This document shows, in pieces, positions 16,322-25,794 of a stretch of DNA of 64,000 nt. The DNA lies in assembly GCA_016699695.1 (NCBI GenBank), contig CP065006.1, positions 3,658,001 through 3,722,000 of the forward strand, given 5' to 3'. The stretch is from Bacteroidota bacterium. Its GTDB lineage: Bacteria; Bacteroidota; Bacteroidia; Bacteroidales; UBA10428. Positions within the stretch are counted from its first letter, which is position 1, and each line of letters begins with the position of its first letter. Made by a program: the position numbers and the translations under genes. Under the pieces are notes generated by a model that was not told the DNA's origin, did no database searches, and saw only the letters and a list, made by a program, of their open reading frames with translations.

Positions 16322-16654
16322 ATGATTGAAGTCGATTGCCAAATATCCATCAATAAAAGCGGTAGTTGTTTTTTAGACCCTGTTAAAACAGAATTACTTC
16401 AGGAAATTATAAAATCGGGTAGTTTGAGGGCTGCAGCCATTCAACTTAAAATTTCATATCAACATGCCTGGAATATGATTGATGAAATGAATCGTGTGGC
16501 CCCCGAGCCAATGATTATAAAGCATCGTGGTGGGTTAAAAGGTGGTGGTACCGAAATTTCGGCTTATGGCCAAAGAATACTCAAAGAATATAAACAGATT
16601 GAAGCAATGATAATGAAAATGGTAAGCCAGATTAATGCAGAAATAAACCTTTGA
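16322..16654 (+). CDS. ModE-like winged-helix regulator
   Basis: 110 residues from the ATG at 16322. The segment LLQEIIKSGSLRAAAIQLKISYQHAWNMIDEMN is the LysR-like winged helix of ModE N-terminal domains, and GGLKGGGTEISAYGQRIL is the wing. The molybdate-binding Di-Mop domain of full ModE is absent, so sensing may rely on the neighbouring Mop protein. Likely target: the dyads at 15925-15970. Confidence 0.85.
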   Translation: MIEVDCQISINKSGSCFLDPVKTELLQEIIKSGSLRAAAIQLKISYQHAWNMIDEMNRVAPEPMIIKHRGGLKGGGTEISAYGQRILKEYKQIEAMIMKMVSQINAEINL

Positions 16655-16706
16655 TTTTTTTTGCCCTTCGTTATCTATTATTGTGTATATCGAAAAAATA
16701 GAAAAG

Positions 16707-17216
16707 ATGCAAACCGAGATTATTTACCGATCCATAGGTGTAATAAAAACACCTTATAAAAGAATTGCCGATATGCCCATTCAACCAAAAGGGGCACAGG
16801 GCATAGAGGGAATTGTGGAGCTTATAGAAGAGTTTACACCAGGGCTTATAGACCTTGAAGGCTTTTCGCACATTATTTTACTATACCATTTCCATATGGT
16901 TAAAGGGTATAATCTTTCGGTAGTGCCTTTTATGGACAACAAGCCCCATGGCATTTTTGCCACCCGTGCGCCTGTTCGTTCCAACAGCATTGGCATATCT
17001 ATAGTAAAACTTAAAAAGGTAGAGGACAACCAGGTTTATTTCGAAGGTGCCGACATGCTCAACGACACTCCACTTATTGATATTAAACCTTATTTTCCAA
17101 AATACGATAGCCTGAACAATGCATCAGGGGGCTGGTTGGAGGAAAAGGGTAACATTGAAATTTCAAAAATGAAATCGGACGGAAGGTTCGATACAGCAAA
17201 ACCCGAAACTAAATAG
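16707..17216 (+). CDS. TrmO/TsaA-like protein (tRNA-Thr methyltransferase family)
   Basis: 169 residues from the ATG at 16707; a GTG at 16683 would add eight. SIGVIKTPYK, GFSHIILLYHFH and FATRAPVRSNSIGIS are core motifs of the VirR/TsaA/TrmO family, which uses S-adenosylmethionine to methylate t6A of tRNA-Thr in characterised members. Its place between molybdenum genes is common in anaerobes, where the protein may have another role. It is 52 bp after the ModE-like gene. Confidence 0.8.
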   Translation: MQTEIIYRSIGVIKTPYKRIADMPIQPKGAQGIEGIVELIEEFTPGLIDLEGFSHIILLYHFHMVKGYNLSVVPFMDNKPHGIFATRAPVRSNSIGISIVKLKKVEDNQVYFEGADMLNDTPLIDIKPYFPKYDSLNNASGGWLEEKGNIEISKMKSDGRFDTAKPETK

Positions 17217-18283
17217 GTGCGAATGATTTGGAAGTTCCGGGTGATTAATGGTGAATTTTTGACCTTTAATTGAATAAAATGAGAAAACACTACCTCATTT
17301 CTTGCCTGTCTTTTTTAACCCTGATTCCCTTTTTCGATGTCTTTGGGCAAACCACGCTGATTGATGCCGAGTTTAGGCCACGATTGGAGTATCGCGAAGG
17401 GTTCCGAAAACCATTGGTCGATACATTAAGTCCTATGCTTGTTACCGTGCAGCGTACCCGGTTAAACTTTGAATACAGCAGTGCCCTTTTAAACGCACGC
17501 CTGTCCATACAAGATGCCCATGTGTGGGGCAACAGTAACACAAAAACCAACGCATCGCTTCTTTCGTTGTATGAAGCTTGGTTCGAGTATTTGATAACTT
17601 CTGGTGTATCGGTAAAGGCTGGCCGCCAGCCTTTAAGATACGACGATAACCGTATTTTTGCCTCCCCCAACTGGAGTTCCACGGGCATTGTGCACGATTT
17701 ACTTCTGCTTCAATACAAAACTACCCTTCTTCAGGTTCATTCTGGTTTTGCCTACAATAATGCGAAAGATACCCTTGTCGATATAGCCTATTCTTATGCC
17801 AACATAAATACATATAAATATATGGCCTTTGGATGGGTTTCTGTTCAGCCATTTAAAAATACAAGTTTTTCGACTATGCTGCTCGCCGAGGGTTTTGAGA
17901 ACCCCACGAACTATGAAACTAATTATGGTCGATTTACGCTTGGGACTTATTTGAATTATGAGTCTGATTTATTTCCATTGTCGGGTTCGATCACCGCCCA
18001 TTTTCAACAAGGCAACGATATGATAAAAACTGTTTCATCAGGAGGCTATGCAAAACTTATTGCTCATTTTTATGCATCAAAAGCATCATACGAATTTGCA
18101 TATAAGTATACGGCAACGCTGGGCATCGATTTTTATTCAGGTTCTGCAACCACCATCGATGCCAATAAATCGAACACTTACAACCGATTATATGGTGCCT
18201 TGCACAATTATAACGGTTACATGGAATATTATACAAAATTACCCGCGCAGGGTTTGGTCAACTATTATGGAAGCTTTAATTAT

Positions 18284-19780
18284 TTCTACTTTAACAGATT
18301 TACAATTTTGAATATGAGTAATTTATATCACGCTGTCGTTTTAAATGCCGGTCATAAATTCTATCAATCATTTGTTCTTCGGTCATCTGTTTATAAAGTT
18401 TAAAAGTGATAAATTCTTTAATATCACGAGCCGATAGTAAAGGTAAATCATCAAAGCAATGCAATTTTTCTTTTAAAATAAATGACGAGACCAAAAAGTT
18501 TAATGCAACCTGGTGTTGCCATGCAAGCCATTTTCGTGTCTGAAACTGGTCTAGCCCGAGTATCTGTTTTGATTCTTTTATGCAATGTTCTACAAAGTAC
18601 CGTTGTGCTTGCATATAGGCTATAGCTTTCTTAGTGTATTGTTCAAGATTAGCATTGGTAAAAGAATATTTTATTTCGTCCTTGCCTTCTTTGGTTTTCG
18701 TTTTACGGATAACCAGTAACCTTTGCTCTACTTGCATTTTACTGTTATTGATTATCCAAAGCTTTATAAAATGATAGTCAGCTACAAGAACTCCTTTGGC
18801 TGTATTACGAACACTAATACGCTGCCAATTTTCGTCATTTAAAGTCTGTAAATATTTTGATACACTTAATTCGTCTGTAGTTGCTTTTAATTTCTTGGGT
18901 TCACGACCCTTATTGCTTTTTCGCTCGGGAATAGCCAAGTCAGGACGTTCCAAATATATTTTTTGGTCTTTATGGATATCCAGCATGTACAGATAACCAA
19001 GCAAATCTATGCTGCTGGCAAAATCCACATCGTTACCATAATAACCATCGCCTCCAATAAAATCGAAGATGATGCCATTGGTTACTTGCTGGCGAATAAT
19101 TTCTAATGCCAGTTCGAGCTTAGTTTTAAATGTTCGGTGCTTTACAGGAACGCCTGCTTTTTCGCATCTTGTCTTGTCGTCACACCAAGCCTTGGGAAGG
19201 TATAGTCGGGCATCAACCATTGATGCAAAATCCCCATTACTTAAACAAGCAAATACCGCAACCTGACTATTTGATAGTTTCCCTACATTCCCACAATATT
19301 GATGTCCAACGCCTACGCTATGGTCGCCTTTTTTTACCCAACCACTTTCATCAATAATCAATCCTGTAAGTTTTCTTTTGGGTAAAACCTGGCTTACTTC
19401 CTGGGCTACTTGATTTATCAAAACTCGATGATCCCAGTTAGACTCAGTTATAAAGTGCTGCATTTGATGGTAGTTAGCTCCCAAATCTTCGCTTATTCTT
19501 TCAATATTGCGCATCTGACTTTGTATTATTCCTAATGAATATTGCTGTGCTTTGTCAAAGAACTTCTTTGTTGAATTACAAAATACATGCTGATAATCAT
19601 TAAGGTGAACACTAACTCGCTCTATTACAGAGGTCAGTGTTTTTCCATATCGATTATTATTTTTACGTTGTATTAAACATTTTTCGGAACGATAAGCCTG
19701 TTTTTCTGTGCATTGAAGATACTGAATTTCCTTGAAATATCAATGTTTACAAGGGTTTTGTTTAATCTGTTAAAGTAGAA
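18284..19780 (-). mobile_element. IS701-like element, copy 2
   Basis: 1497 bp, same terminal repeats as copy 1, TTAT duplication at 18280-18283 and 19781-19784. It is inserted inside the porin gene in opposite orientation and may be polar on modA and the genes downstream. Confidence 0.95.
18300..19514 (-). CDS. Transposase, IS701-like (copy 2)
   Basis: Intact 404-residue transposase identical to copy 1. Confidence 0.92.
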   Translation of the reverse strand: MRNIERISEDLGANYHQMQHFITESNWDHRVLINQVAQEVSQVLPKRKLTGLIIDESGWVKKGDHSVGVGHQYCGNVGKLSNSQVAVFACLSNGDFASMVDARLYLPKAWCDDKTRCEKAGVPVKHRTFKTKLELALEIIRQQVTNGIIFDFIGGDGYYGNDVDFASSIDLLGYLYMLDIHKDQKIYLERPDLAIPERKSNKGREPKKLKATTDELSVSKYLQTLNDENWQRISVRNTAKGVLVADYHFIKLWIINNSKMQVEQRLLVIRKTKTKEGKDEIKYSFTNANLEQYTKKAIAYMQAQRYFVEHCIKESKQILGLDQFQTRKWLAWQHQVALNFLVSSFILKEKLHCFDDLPLLSARDIKEFITFKLYKQMTEEQMIDRIYDRHLKRQRDINYSYSKL

Positions 19781-20119
19781 TTATAAACCAATTTCGAAAG
19801 TTTTATGCGAAATAACAGGGCATCTGTTTTATTTCGACAAAGCATTTTATTATGAGAATATGGAACAAAATAAATATTTAGGTGCAGAAATGGATTTAAC
19901 CTTAAAATATGTTGTATCAAAGGTTTTTCAAGTGCAAGGTGGGTACAGCAAATATTTTAATTCGGGCATAACTAAAAAGTATTTTAAAAACGATGGCGTT
20001 GAAACCCGATCTCAGCAATGGGCATATATGATGGTAAGCGTAAAACCACAGTTTTATAAAACCCCAGCTGTAGTTGAAGAAAAGTAAAACAAAGGAGTTC
20101 AAATTTTAAAATTGGTAAG

Positions 20120-20857
20120 ATGAAAAAAGTAATTATTATTCTTTTAATACTTATAAGTATTAGCCTTCAAGCTCAAACGGTAAGATTGGCTGCTGCTGGA
20201 AACCTTCGGTTTATACTAGAGGAGATCAAAGCAAAATATGCGGTGGCGAACCCTCATGTAAAATTAGAAGTGACCCTGGGTTCATCGGGTGCATTGGCAC
20301 AGCAAATTACCAATGGTGCCAACTTTGATGTATTTATGGCTGCTGATAAAATCTATCCTGAAAAACTTAAAGCCCAGGGAATTACCAAAGGCGAAATTAA
20401 AACCTATGCCTATGGGAAGTTGGTTATTTGGAGCAACACCATTGATGTATCAAAGGGCATCAACATGGTAACAGATATTTCGGTAAATCGCATTGCTATT
20501 GCAAAACCCGATGTGGCACCTTATGGGTCACGTGCAGTTGAAGCCTTAAACTATTACAAACTGTTTGATAAAGTGAAGGACAAAATAGTGTATGCCGACA
20601 ACATCGCACAGGCCGCTCAATTTGCCCAAACTGGCAATGCCGAAATTGGATTTATAGCCTTGGCTTTGGCACTGGCTCCCGATATGAAAGGAACTTACAT
20701 CGAAGTGGATCCTAAAAGCTACAGTCCTGTGGAGCAGGCTATGGTGCTTTTAAAAACCTGGGAAAATAACCCCGAGGCAGCAAAATTTATGGCCTTTGTG
20801 TTGAGTGCTGAGTGCATGCCTATTTTTGAAAAGCATGGTTTTACGGTTCCTGAATAA
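20120..20857 (+). CDS. modA: Molybdate ABC transporter substrate-binding protein
   Basis: 245 residues with a signal peptide (cut near SLQAQ), then LAAAGNLRF, VTLGSSGALAQQI and FDVFMAADK, the conserved oxyanion-binding regions of ModA. KPDVAPYGSRAVEAL and the tail EKHGFTVPE also fit. It is periplasmic and delivers molybdate or tungstate to ModB/ModC. Its start is 32 bp after the split porin gene. Confidence 0.92.
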   Translation: MKKVIIILLILISISLQAQTVRLAAAGNLRFILEEIKAKYAVANPHVKLEVTLGSSGALAQQITNGANFDVFMAADKIYPEKLKAQGITKGEIKTYAYGKLVIWSNTIDVSKGINMVTDISVNRIAIAKPDVAPYGSRAVEALNYYKLFDKVKDKIVYADNIAQAAQFAQTGNAEIGFIALALALAPDMKGTYIEVDPKSYSPVEQAMVLLKTWENNPEAAKFMAFVLSAECMPIFEKHGFTVPE

Positions 20858-20903
20858 TTTGCCAATAAATCAATGAGACAATTTGAGAATATGAAATAAT
20901 TGA

Positions 20904-20967
20904 TGTGCTAATGTGTTAATTTTAAATAATTCATCTTTCAATCAGCAAATTAGCACATTCACAAATT
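20904..20967. repeat. AT-rich intergenic inverted repeat
   Basis: GTGCTAATGTGTTAAT on the left and AATTAGCACATTCACAAATT on the right form an imperfect dyad in the modA-TOBE gap. It is the same repeat type as 3739-3932. Confidence 0.5.
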
Positions 20968-20981
20968 GGTAAATTAATTAT

Positions 20982-21380
20982 ATGAACAAACTAACGGGTA
21001 TCATAAGCCAAATACAACAAGCCGGAGCCATTTTGTTGGTTGATGTCGATGTAAATGGGCAGGTCTTTTCGGCCCTGCTAATCGAGTCAGCTTTAAATCC
21101 ACATTGGATGCAAAAAGGTAAAGCCGTTGAGCTGGTTTTTAAAGAAACAGAAGTGACATTGGCTAAGAATCGTAATGGTTTAATAAGCCTGCGTAACCGC
21201 ATGGATTGCGAGGTGTTAGAGGTTGAGCGTGGCGAATTGTTGAGCAAGGTAAGCCTGAAATTTCAGCAACACATCCTTGTTTCAGCCATTACTACACGGG
21301 CAGTCGATTCGCTGAAAATAAAGGCAGGCGATGCCATTGAAGCCTTGGTAAAATCAAACGAAATATCACTAATGTGCTAA
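20982..21380 (+). CDS. TOBE-domain protein, Di-Mop type
   Basis: 132 residues with two TOBE/Mop-like halves, NKLTGIISQIQQAGAILLV and RMDCEVLEVERGELLSKVSL, the second ending ISLMC. The double domain resembles the molybdate-binding half of ModE without its HTH, matching the HTH-only ModE-like protein at 16322-16654. The two could together form a split ModE; that is my inference. It lies between modA and modB. Confidence 0.78.
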   Translation: MNKLTGIISQIQQAGAILLVDVDVNGQVFSALLIESALNPHWMQKGKAVELVFKETEVTLAKNRNGLISLRNRMDCEVLEVERGELLSKVSLKFQQHILVSAITTRAVDSLKIKAGDAIEALVKSNEISLMC

Positions 21381-21468
21381 TTTAATAATATGCTAATGTG
21401 CTAATTAAACTCCCATAAGCACTTTATCACTTTATCATATAAAACTATTAACACATTAACACATTAAA
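21370..21468. repeat. AT-rich intergenic inverted repeat
   Basis: AATGTGCTAATTTAATAATA and a second TGTGCTAATTAA, then ATTAACACATTAACACATT on the right, form another imperfect dyad of the 3739-3932 family, filling the whole gap before modB and overlapping the end of the TOBE gene. Confidence 0.5.
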
Positions 21469-21470
21469 AT

Positions 21471-22151
21471 ATGGATCCTGCTTTTGCACAAACCCTCTGG
21501 TTAACATTTAAACTTGCCTTTTTAACCACAATTATATTAATAGCAATTGGCCTACCTATTGCGTACTGGTTCACTTATTCCAAATTTTGGATCAAACCAT
21601 TTGTTGAGGCATTGGTGAGCATGCCTATGGTGTTGCCGCCATCGGTAATTGGCTATTATATGTTGGTAGCATACAGCCCACGCAATTGGTTTGGGGGATG
21701 GCTGGTTCAAACATTTGATCTACGCCTGGCTTTTACCTTCGAAGGGGTGCTGATAGCATCGGTTATTTTCAGTTTGCCGTTTATGGTGCAACCCCTGCAC
21801 AATGGATTGCGTTCGTTGCCCGATAGTTTGCGCGAAGCATCGTATACCCTCGGTAAAACTAAATTGTTAACCTTTTTTAAGGTACTCATGCCCAACATTA
21901 AACCATCAATCATCACGGCACTGGCCCTTACCTTTGCCCACAGTATTGGAGAGTTTGGCATTGTGCTAATGGTTGGGGGCAACATGCCAGGCATAACCCG
22001 TGTGGCTTCCATTGCAATTTATGATGAGGTTCAGGCACTCAATTTCTCGACAGCAAATAAATACGCCTTAATTCTTTTCACTATTTCGCTCATTTTGTTG
22101 ACTATTATTTATAGCGTAAACAAAAAGCATGATCCATGGAAAACAATCTAA
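21471..22151 (+). CDS. modB: Molybdate ABC transporter permease
   Basis: 226 residues, five hydrophobic segments, with the EAA loop REASYTLGKTKLLTFFKVLM followed by GEFGIVLMVGGNMPG, which is characteristic of ModB. It forms the inner-membrane channel for molybdate. Its end overlaps the modC start by 16 bp, indicating translational coupling. Confidence 0.93.
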   Translation: MDPAFAQTLWLTFKLAFLTTIILIAIGLPIAYWFTYSKFWIKPFVEALVSMPMVLPPSVIGYYMLVAYSPRNWFGGWLVQTFDLRLAFTFEGVLIASVIFSLPFMVQPLHNGLRSLPDSLREASYTLGKTKLLTFFKVLMPNIKPSIITALALTFAHSIGEFGIVLMVGGNMPGITRVASIAIYDEVQALNFSTANKYALILFTISLILLTIIYSVNKKHDPWKTI

Positions 22152-23026
22152 TATCAATCGATATAGAGAAAATGATGCATACTGCCAATGGCAAAATGAA
22201 CCTTGCAGTTAAAACCGATATAAAGTCAGGCGAATTGGTGGCTTTGTTTGGTACTTCGGGAGCAGGCAAAACTACGCTTTTGCGCATTTTGGCCGGTCTT
22301 GTAAAGCCTGACAGGGGCCTTATAAAATTTGGCGATACGGTTTGGTTCGATTCCGAGAAACGCCTTAATATTGCCCCTCAGTATCGCAACATAAGCTTTA
22401 TGTTTCAGGACTATGCACTTTTTCCTAACATGACAGTGGAACAAAACATTCAATTTGCCCAACCCGAACAAAACCCCAAAGACATTGATGATTTACTTAC
22501 GATTTTTGGCTTGGCCGAATTCCGAAAACGGAAAACCACCGGGCTTTCGGGTGGACAAAGGCAACGCGTTGCGCTCGCTCGTGCATTGGCCCGCAAACCA
22601 CAATTGATGCTTTTGGATGAACCGCTATCGGCTCTCGATGCCACCATGCGGATTGCTTTGCAGCACGAAATTTCTCGTGCGCACCAAATGCTGGGCGTTA
22701 CTACCATTATGGTGAGCCACGATTTAAACGAGGTATTTCGTTTATCAAGTCATGTACTTTGCATTGATAATGGTTTAATCGGGCGTAGCGGTAAGCCCGA
22801 CGAAGTTTTTTGCGACAGTAGCATAAGCGGGAAAGTCCAAATTACCGGACAGCTTGCACGTATCGATAAACAGGATACAATCAGCATTCTTACTGTAATA
22901 TCGGGAAGTAATCAAATAATTAAAGTGATTGCCTTCGACAGCGACATGGAAAACCTCAGTATTGGCGATCAAGTGATGGTTTTTACCAAAGCATTTAACC
23001 CCATTGTAAGAAAAATTACACTCTGA
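22136..23026 (+). CDS. modC: Molybdate ABC transporter ATPase
   Basis: 296 residues. Walker A GTSGAGKTT near residue 39, Q-loop FQDYALF, signature LSGGQRQRV near 139, Walker B LMLLDEP and switch VSHD. The C-terminal 70 residues are a shortened TOBE region. It energises ModB. It is the last chromosomal gene before the cassette array. Confidence 0.93.
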   Translation: MENNLISIDIEKMMHTANGKMNLAVKTDIKSGELVALFGTSGAGKTTLLRILAGLVKPDRGLIKFGDTVWFDSEKRLNIAPQYRNISFMFQDYALFPNMTVEQNIQFAQPEQNPKDIDDLLTIFGLAEFRKRKTTGLSGGQRQRVALARALARKPQLMLLDEPLSALDATMRIALQHEISRAHQMLGVTTIMVSHDLNEVFRLSSHVLCIDNGLIGRSGKPDEVFCDSSISGKVQITGQLARIDKQDTISILTVISGSNQIIKVIAFDSDMENLSIGDQVMVFTKAFNPIVRKITL

Positions 23027-23114
23027 GATTCAATGCTTCTTGGAAAGCATTTTATGACAAGCTAAATTCTAAGTGTTTAAAATGTCCGACTGTCAGATCA
23101 AGTTTTAACCATAT

Positions 23115-23200
23115 ATATCAGTGTACAATGAGTTACATTTACGAGCCACCTACTTTGCCCACCCACCAAGGCCCGCATGCTCGCAGACCATTTGTTAGTG
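23115..23200. repeat. attC-like site 1 (truncated, family 1)
   Basis: Only the right part remains (core GTTAGTG at 23194-23200). Its interior is nearly identical to site 9. The left arm is lost, which marks the distal end of the array. Confidence 0.7.
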
Positions 23201-23208
23201 TTCGTTAA

Positions 23209-24189
23209 CTAGTATTTTATTGTTTTCTTTATTCCAATCATTTGATTATCACCAATGAATTGCAAAGAATAAATACCACTAGGAAAATTTGATAGGTCTA
23301 TATATTTTGTTTCAAGTATTTCTAAATAAGTTGAAAATATTAGGTTCCCATTGACATCAAATATATTAACATTAATCTTATTAGGGTTATTATTACATAC
23401 TTGAATAGTATTGTTTGAAGGAACTGGATATAACAAGATATTGCCTAAAAGACTATTGTCATCAAGGGCACCCCACCCATCACTTATATCGCACCCACAT
23501 TCGAGAGAAAAATCTGATTGATAAACCTTCTCGCTATTTTTCCAAAAACAAGATAGTATATTATTTGAAAATTTACATTGTTCATAATCAGCAGATGGCT
23601 CAGTATACGGTAATATTGGGTTACTTAAACTACCTACTCCCTCAATCCAGATAGGATTACTAAAGAAATATTGCTCAGGAAAACCTTCATATTGTTGATG
23701 TTCAGGACCTGATAAATAAAATGCTTTTCTTTCTCCAATAATTGTATTAATAATTTTAATACTATCCAATTTGTAAAAACCCAAAGAATCAACTCCAGTC
23801 CAATTGACATTGAATAATTTTATGCTATCGCCAACATTCATTGAAAAATCTAAATAAACGTATTCTTTATCTATTCCAGTTTTTTCAAAGTTTGTCCGAA
23901 TAAATACTCTTTTGTTCAAAGAATCTTCTCGTAAAAAACCATGAATCAATGTATCATATAAATAGATGCCACCTTGATCTGTATCGTATTCCTCAAGTAT
24001 TTTATAATTTATTTCATTAATGGACGTGTCTCTATTAGCATAATATTTATAGGTTCCCACTCCTTCAAATACTTGCGTTACAATATTCCATTGAGTTGTT
24101 CCACCCATTATTGGAAAATATTCTTGGCCATTTACTTGAATTAGACTGATAATTCCAATTATTAGTCCAAATAGCTTTTTTGCTTTCAT
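23209..24189 (-). CDS. Secreted protein with type IX secretion sorting domain
   Basis: 326 residues with a signal peptide (cut near IQVNG) and a C-terminal T9SS type A sorting domain from about residue 250: YPVPSNNTIQVCNN, VNIFDVNGNLIFSTYLE, FPSGIYSLQFIGD, ending IKKTIKY. The central part has no recognised domain. It should be exported through the outer membrane by the type IX machinery and attached to the surface or released. It is the last cassette of the array; the stop lies 8 bp from the site 1 core. Confidence 0.85.
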   Translation of the reverse strand: MKAKKLFGLIIGIISLIQVNGQEYFPIMGGTTQWNIVTQVFEGVGTYKYYANRDTSINEINYKILEEYDTDQGGIYLYDTLIHGFLREDSLNKRVFIRTNFEKTGIDKEYVYLDFSMNVGDSIKLFNVNWTGVDSLGFYKLDSIKIINTIIGERKAFYLSGPEHQQYEGFPEQYFFSNPIWIEGVGSLSNPILPYTEPSADYEQCKFSNNILSCFWKNSEKVYQSDFSLECGCDISDGWGALDDNSLLGNILLYPVPSNNTIQVCNNNPNKINVNIFDVNGNLIFSTYLEILETKYIDLSNFPSGIYSLQFIGDNQMIGIKKTIKY

Positions 24190-24247
24190 GATTTGTTAGA
24201 TATTTAAGAATGATGAGTAAGTTAAAGAAAAGGTTGCTTTTGATGAA

Positions 24248-24376
24248 CACTAACGGTGGGGGTATGTAAAGTTGCCAATTGCGGGCGATTTCCTATCAAT
24301 TTACACAAAAGTTGAAGCGGGCTACAGCCCTTGAATAACCTACTAAACTGGCAATTTTTTATACCGCGTGTTAGCG
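24248..24376. repeat. attC-like site 2 (family 2)
   Basis: CACTAAC ... GTTAGCG. Segment 1-2 ends match: GTTAGTGTTC at its start, GAACACTAAC at its end. Confidence 0.85.
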
Positions 24377-24386
24377 GACGTTGTGT

Positions 24387-25635
24387 TGAAAGCTTCCCCT
24401 AATTAGTAGCATTTAAAATTAAACTTTTTAAATTAATGTTTATGTCCTGTTGAAATGTGGGAAACTTTGTTGGGCCTTGTGGGCGGTGAAGTTTTCCATA
24501 TTTCAATAGGAATGATACCGGAGTGTGGTACATCAGCGAACTATGGGGTCGCTCATTATTGTAAGACCATAGCCATGCATTTGAGATTAGTTGTGCCTGT
24601 CGGATGTTTTCAAATAGGTAACTATCCAGAACTTCTTCACGATAGCTTCTGTTGAATCGCTCTACATAACCATTTCTATGCGGTTTTCCTTTGGGAATAA
24701 ACTTGAGTTTTATATTCTTATCGTTTGCCCAGTCTTCCATAGCCTGGGCGATAAATTCCGGCCCATTATCAACCCTTATGTGTTCGGGTTTGCCTCTCCA
24801 GTCGATTAATCGTTCCAGTTCCCTGATTACCCGCAGACTTGTAATACTTGTACCTAAGGTGATAGTCAAAGCTTCCCGGTTAAAATCATCGATTACATTA
24901 AATGTCCTGAATTTAACTCCGTTATTAAGCACATCATGCATAAAATCCATGCTCCAGGTTAAGTTAGGTAATAGCGGCTGTAACAAGGACTCCTGCGGGC
25001 GCAATGGCAGCCTTCTTTTACATTTTCTTCTCAAGTTAAGCTTCATCTCGGTATAAACCCGATAAACTCTTTTATGGTTCCAGAAATGATTTAATTGCCG
25101 CAGGTGATAGTGCATCATCCAAAATCCCCACCGGCGATGAACCTCTGCTAGTTCTGCCAGCTTGTCCTTAATTTCCTGATCATTCCCCGCAATGGGTTGA
25201 TAATAATATACACTCTGGTATATATTAAATAGCACACAGGCCTGCCGAATGCTCAACGTGTGCCTTTGTTGAGCATAGGTTACCAATTCCCGTTTCTCTG
25301 CAGGCCTTAGAGCTTTTTTTTCAATTACATCTTTTAAAACCGTGATATGCAACGCCTGTTCAGCTACAATCTTCTTGTATTGCGAAAGTTCTCGTTCCAG
25401 TTCCTTAAGTCTTTTCAACTGGGTTACCTCCATCCCTGAATACTTTGATTTCCACTGATAAAAAGTTGGTTGGCTTATACCATGCTCCCGGCAGATATCC
25501 GAAACACTCTTGCCTTGGTCCTGCTCTTTCAGAATCTTGATGATTTGACTCTCTGTAAATTTTGTTGTTTTCATTCTACCAAAGTTAACGATTAAACTAT
25601 ATTTTTAATCGCTACTGTTTTGGGGGAAGCTTTCA
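24387..25635 (-). mobile_element. IS3-family (IS407-like) element, copy 1
   Basis: 1249 bp, terminal repeats TGAAAGCTTCCCC / GGGGAAGCTTTCA (13 bp exact, about 24 bp imperfect). No matching target duplication: GTGT on the left, GTAG on the right. The element abuts the truncated left arm of site 3. Confidence 0.93.
24399..25574 (-). CDS. IS3-family transposase, naturally fused OrfA-OrfB
   Basis: 391 residues in one frame: an N-terminal HTH (ESQIIKILKEQDQGKSVSDI) and leucine-rich coiled coil (OrfA, 1-87), then the rve integrase core with Asp in TWSMDFMHD, Asp in IRVDNGPEF and Glu in GYVERFNRSYREE. In copy 2 the two parts are in different frames. Here the poly-A slip site has eight A instead of seven (minus strand, near 25314-25321), which places OrfB in frame with OrfA so the full transposase is made without ribosomal frameshifting. 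Confidence 0.92.
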   Translation of the reverse strand: MKTTKFTESQIIKILKEQDQGKSVSDICREHGISQPTFYQWKSKYSGMEVTQLKRLKELERELSQYKKIVAEQALHITVLKDVIEKKALRPAEKRELVTYAQQRHTLSIRQACVLFNIYQSVYYYQPIAGNDQEIKDKLAELAEVHRRWGFWMMHYHLRQLNHFWNHKRVYRVYTEMKLNLRRKCKRRLPLRPQESLLQPLLPNLTWSMDFMHDVLNNGVKFRTFNVIDDFNREALTITLGTSITSLRVIRELERLIDWRGKPEHIRVDNGPEFIAQAMEDWANDKNIKLKFIPKGKPHRNGYVERFNRSYREEVLDSYLFENIRQAQLISNAWLWSYNNERPHSSLMYHTPVSFLLKYGKLHRPQGPTKFPTFQQDININLKSLILNATN

Positions 25636-25753
25636 GTAGGGTTTCGTGCGGGATTTCGAGGCAATTTCCTATCAGTTTACTACCTGCTTTGTTTACGAGC
25701 CAATCCCGCTCGCAAACCTCTGAAACCCGCATGAACTCTACCATGTGTTGCCA
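25636..25753. repeat. attC-like site 3 (family 1, left arm lost)
   Basis: Begins inside the left arm at the IS3 boundary; right core GTTGCCA at 25747-25753. Confidence 0.8.
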
Positions 25754-25794
25754 ACAGTACGTTTTCATCTCAGAATAATCCAAATCCTTAAAGT

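Larger units (their letters stand above)
17279..20087 (+). pseudogene. Outer-membrane porin gene (alginate-export-like), split by IS701 copy 2
   Basis: The N-terminal part (17279-18283) has a signal peptide ending FFDVFGQ, then a barrel beginning DAEFRPRLEYREGF, as in alginate-export-like porins of Bacteroidota. IS701-like copy 2 interrupts it after GSFNY. Removing the element and one TTAT duplication restores GSFNYKPISKVLCEITG and the frame runs to 20087, giving about 435 codons, a full-length porin. Its position between molybdenum genes suggests it served outer-membrane passage of molybdate or a related anion; that is inference. As it stands it would make a truncated barrel with 39 foreign residues. 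Confidence 0.88.
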
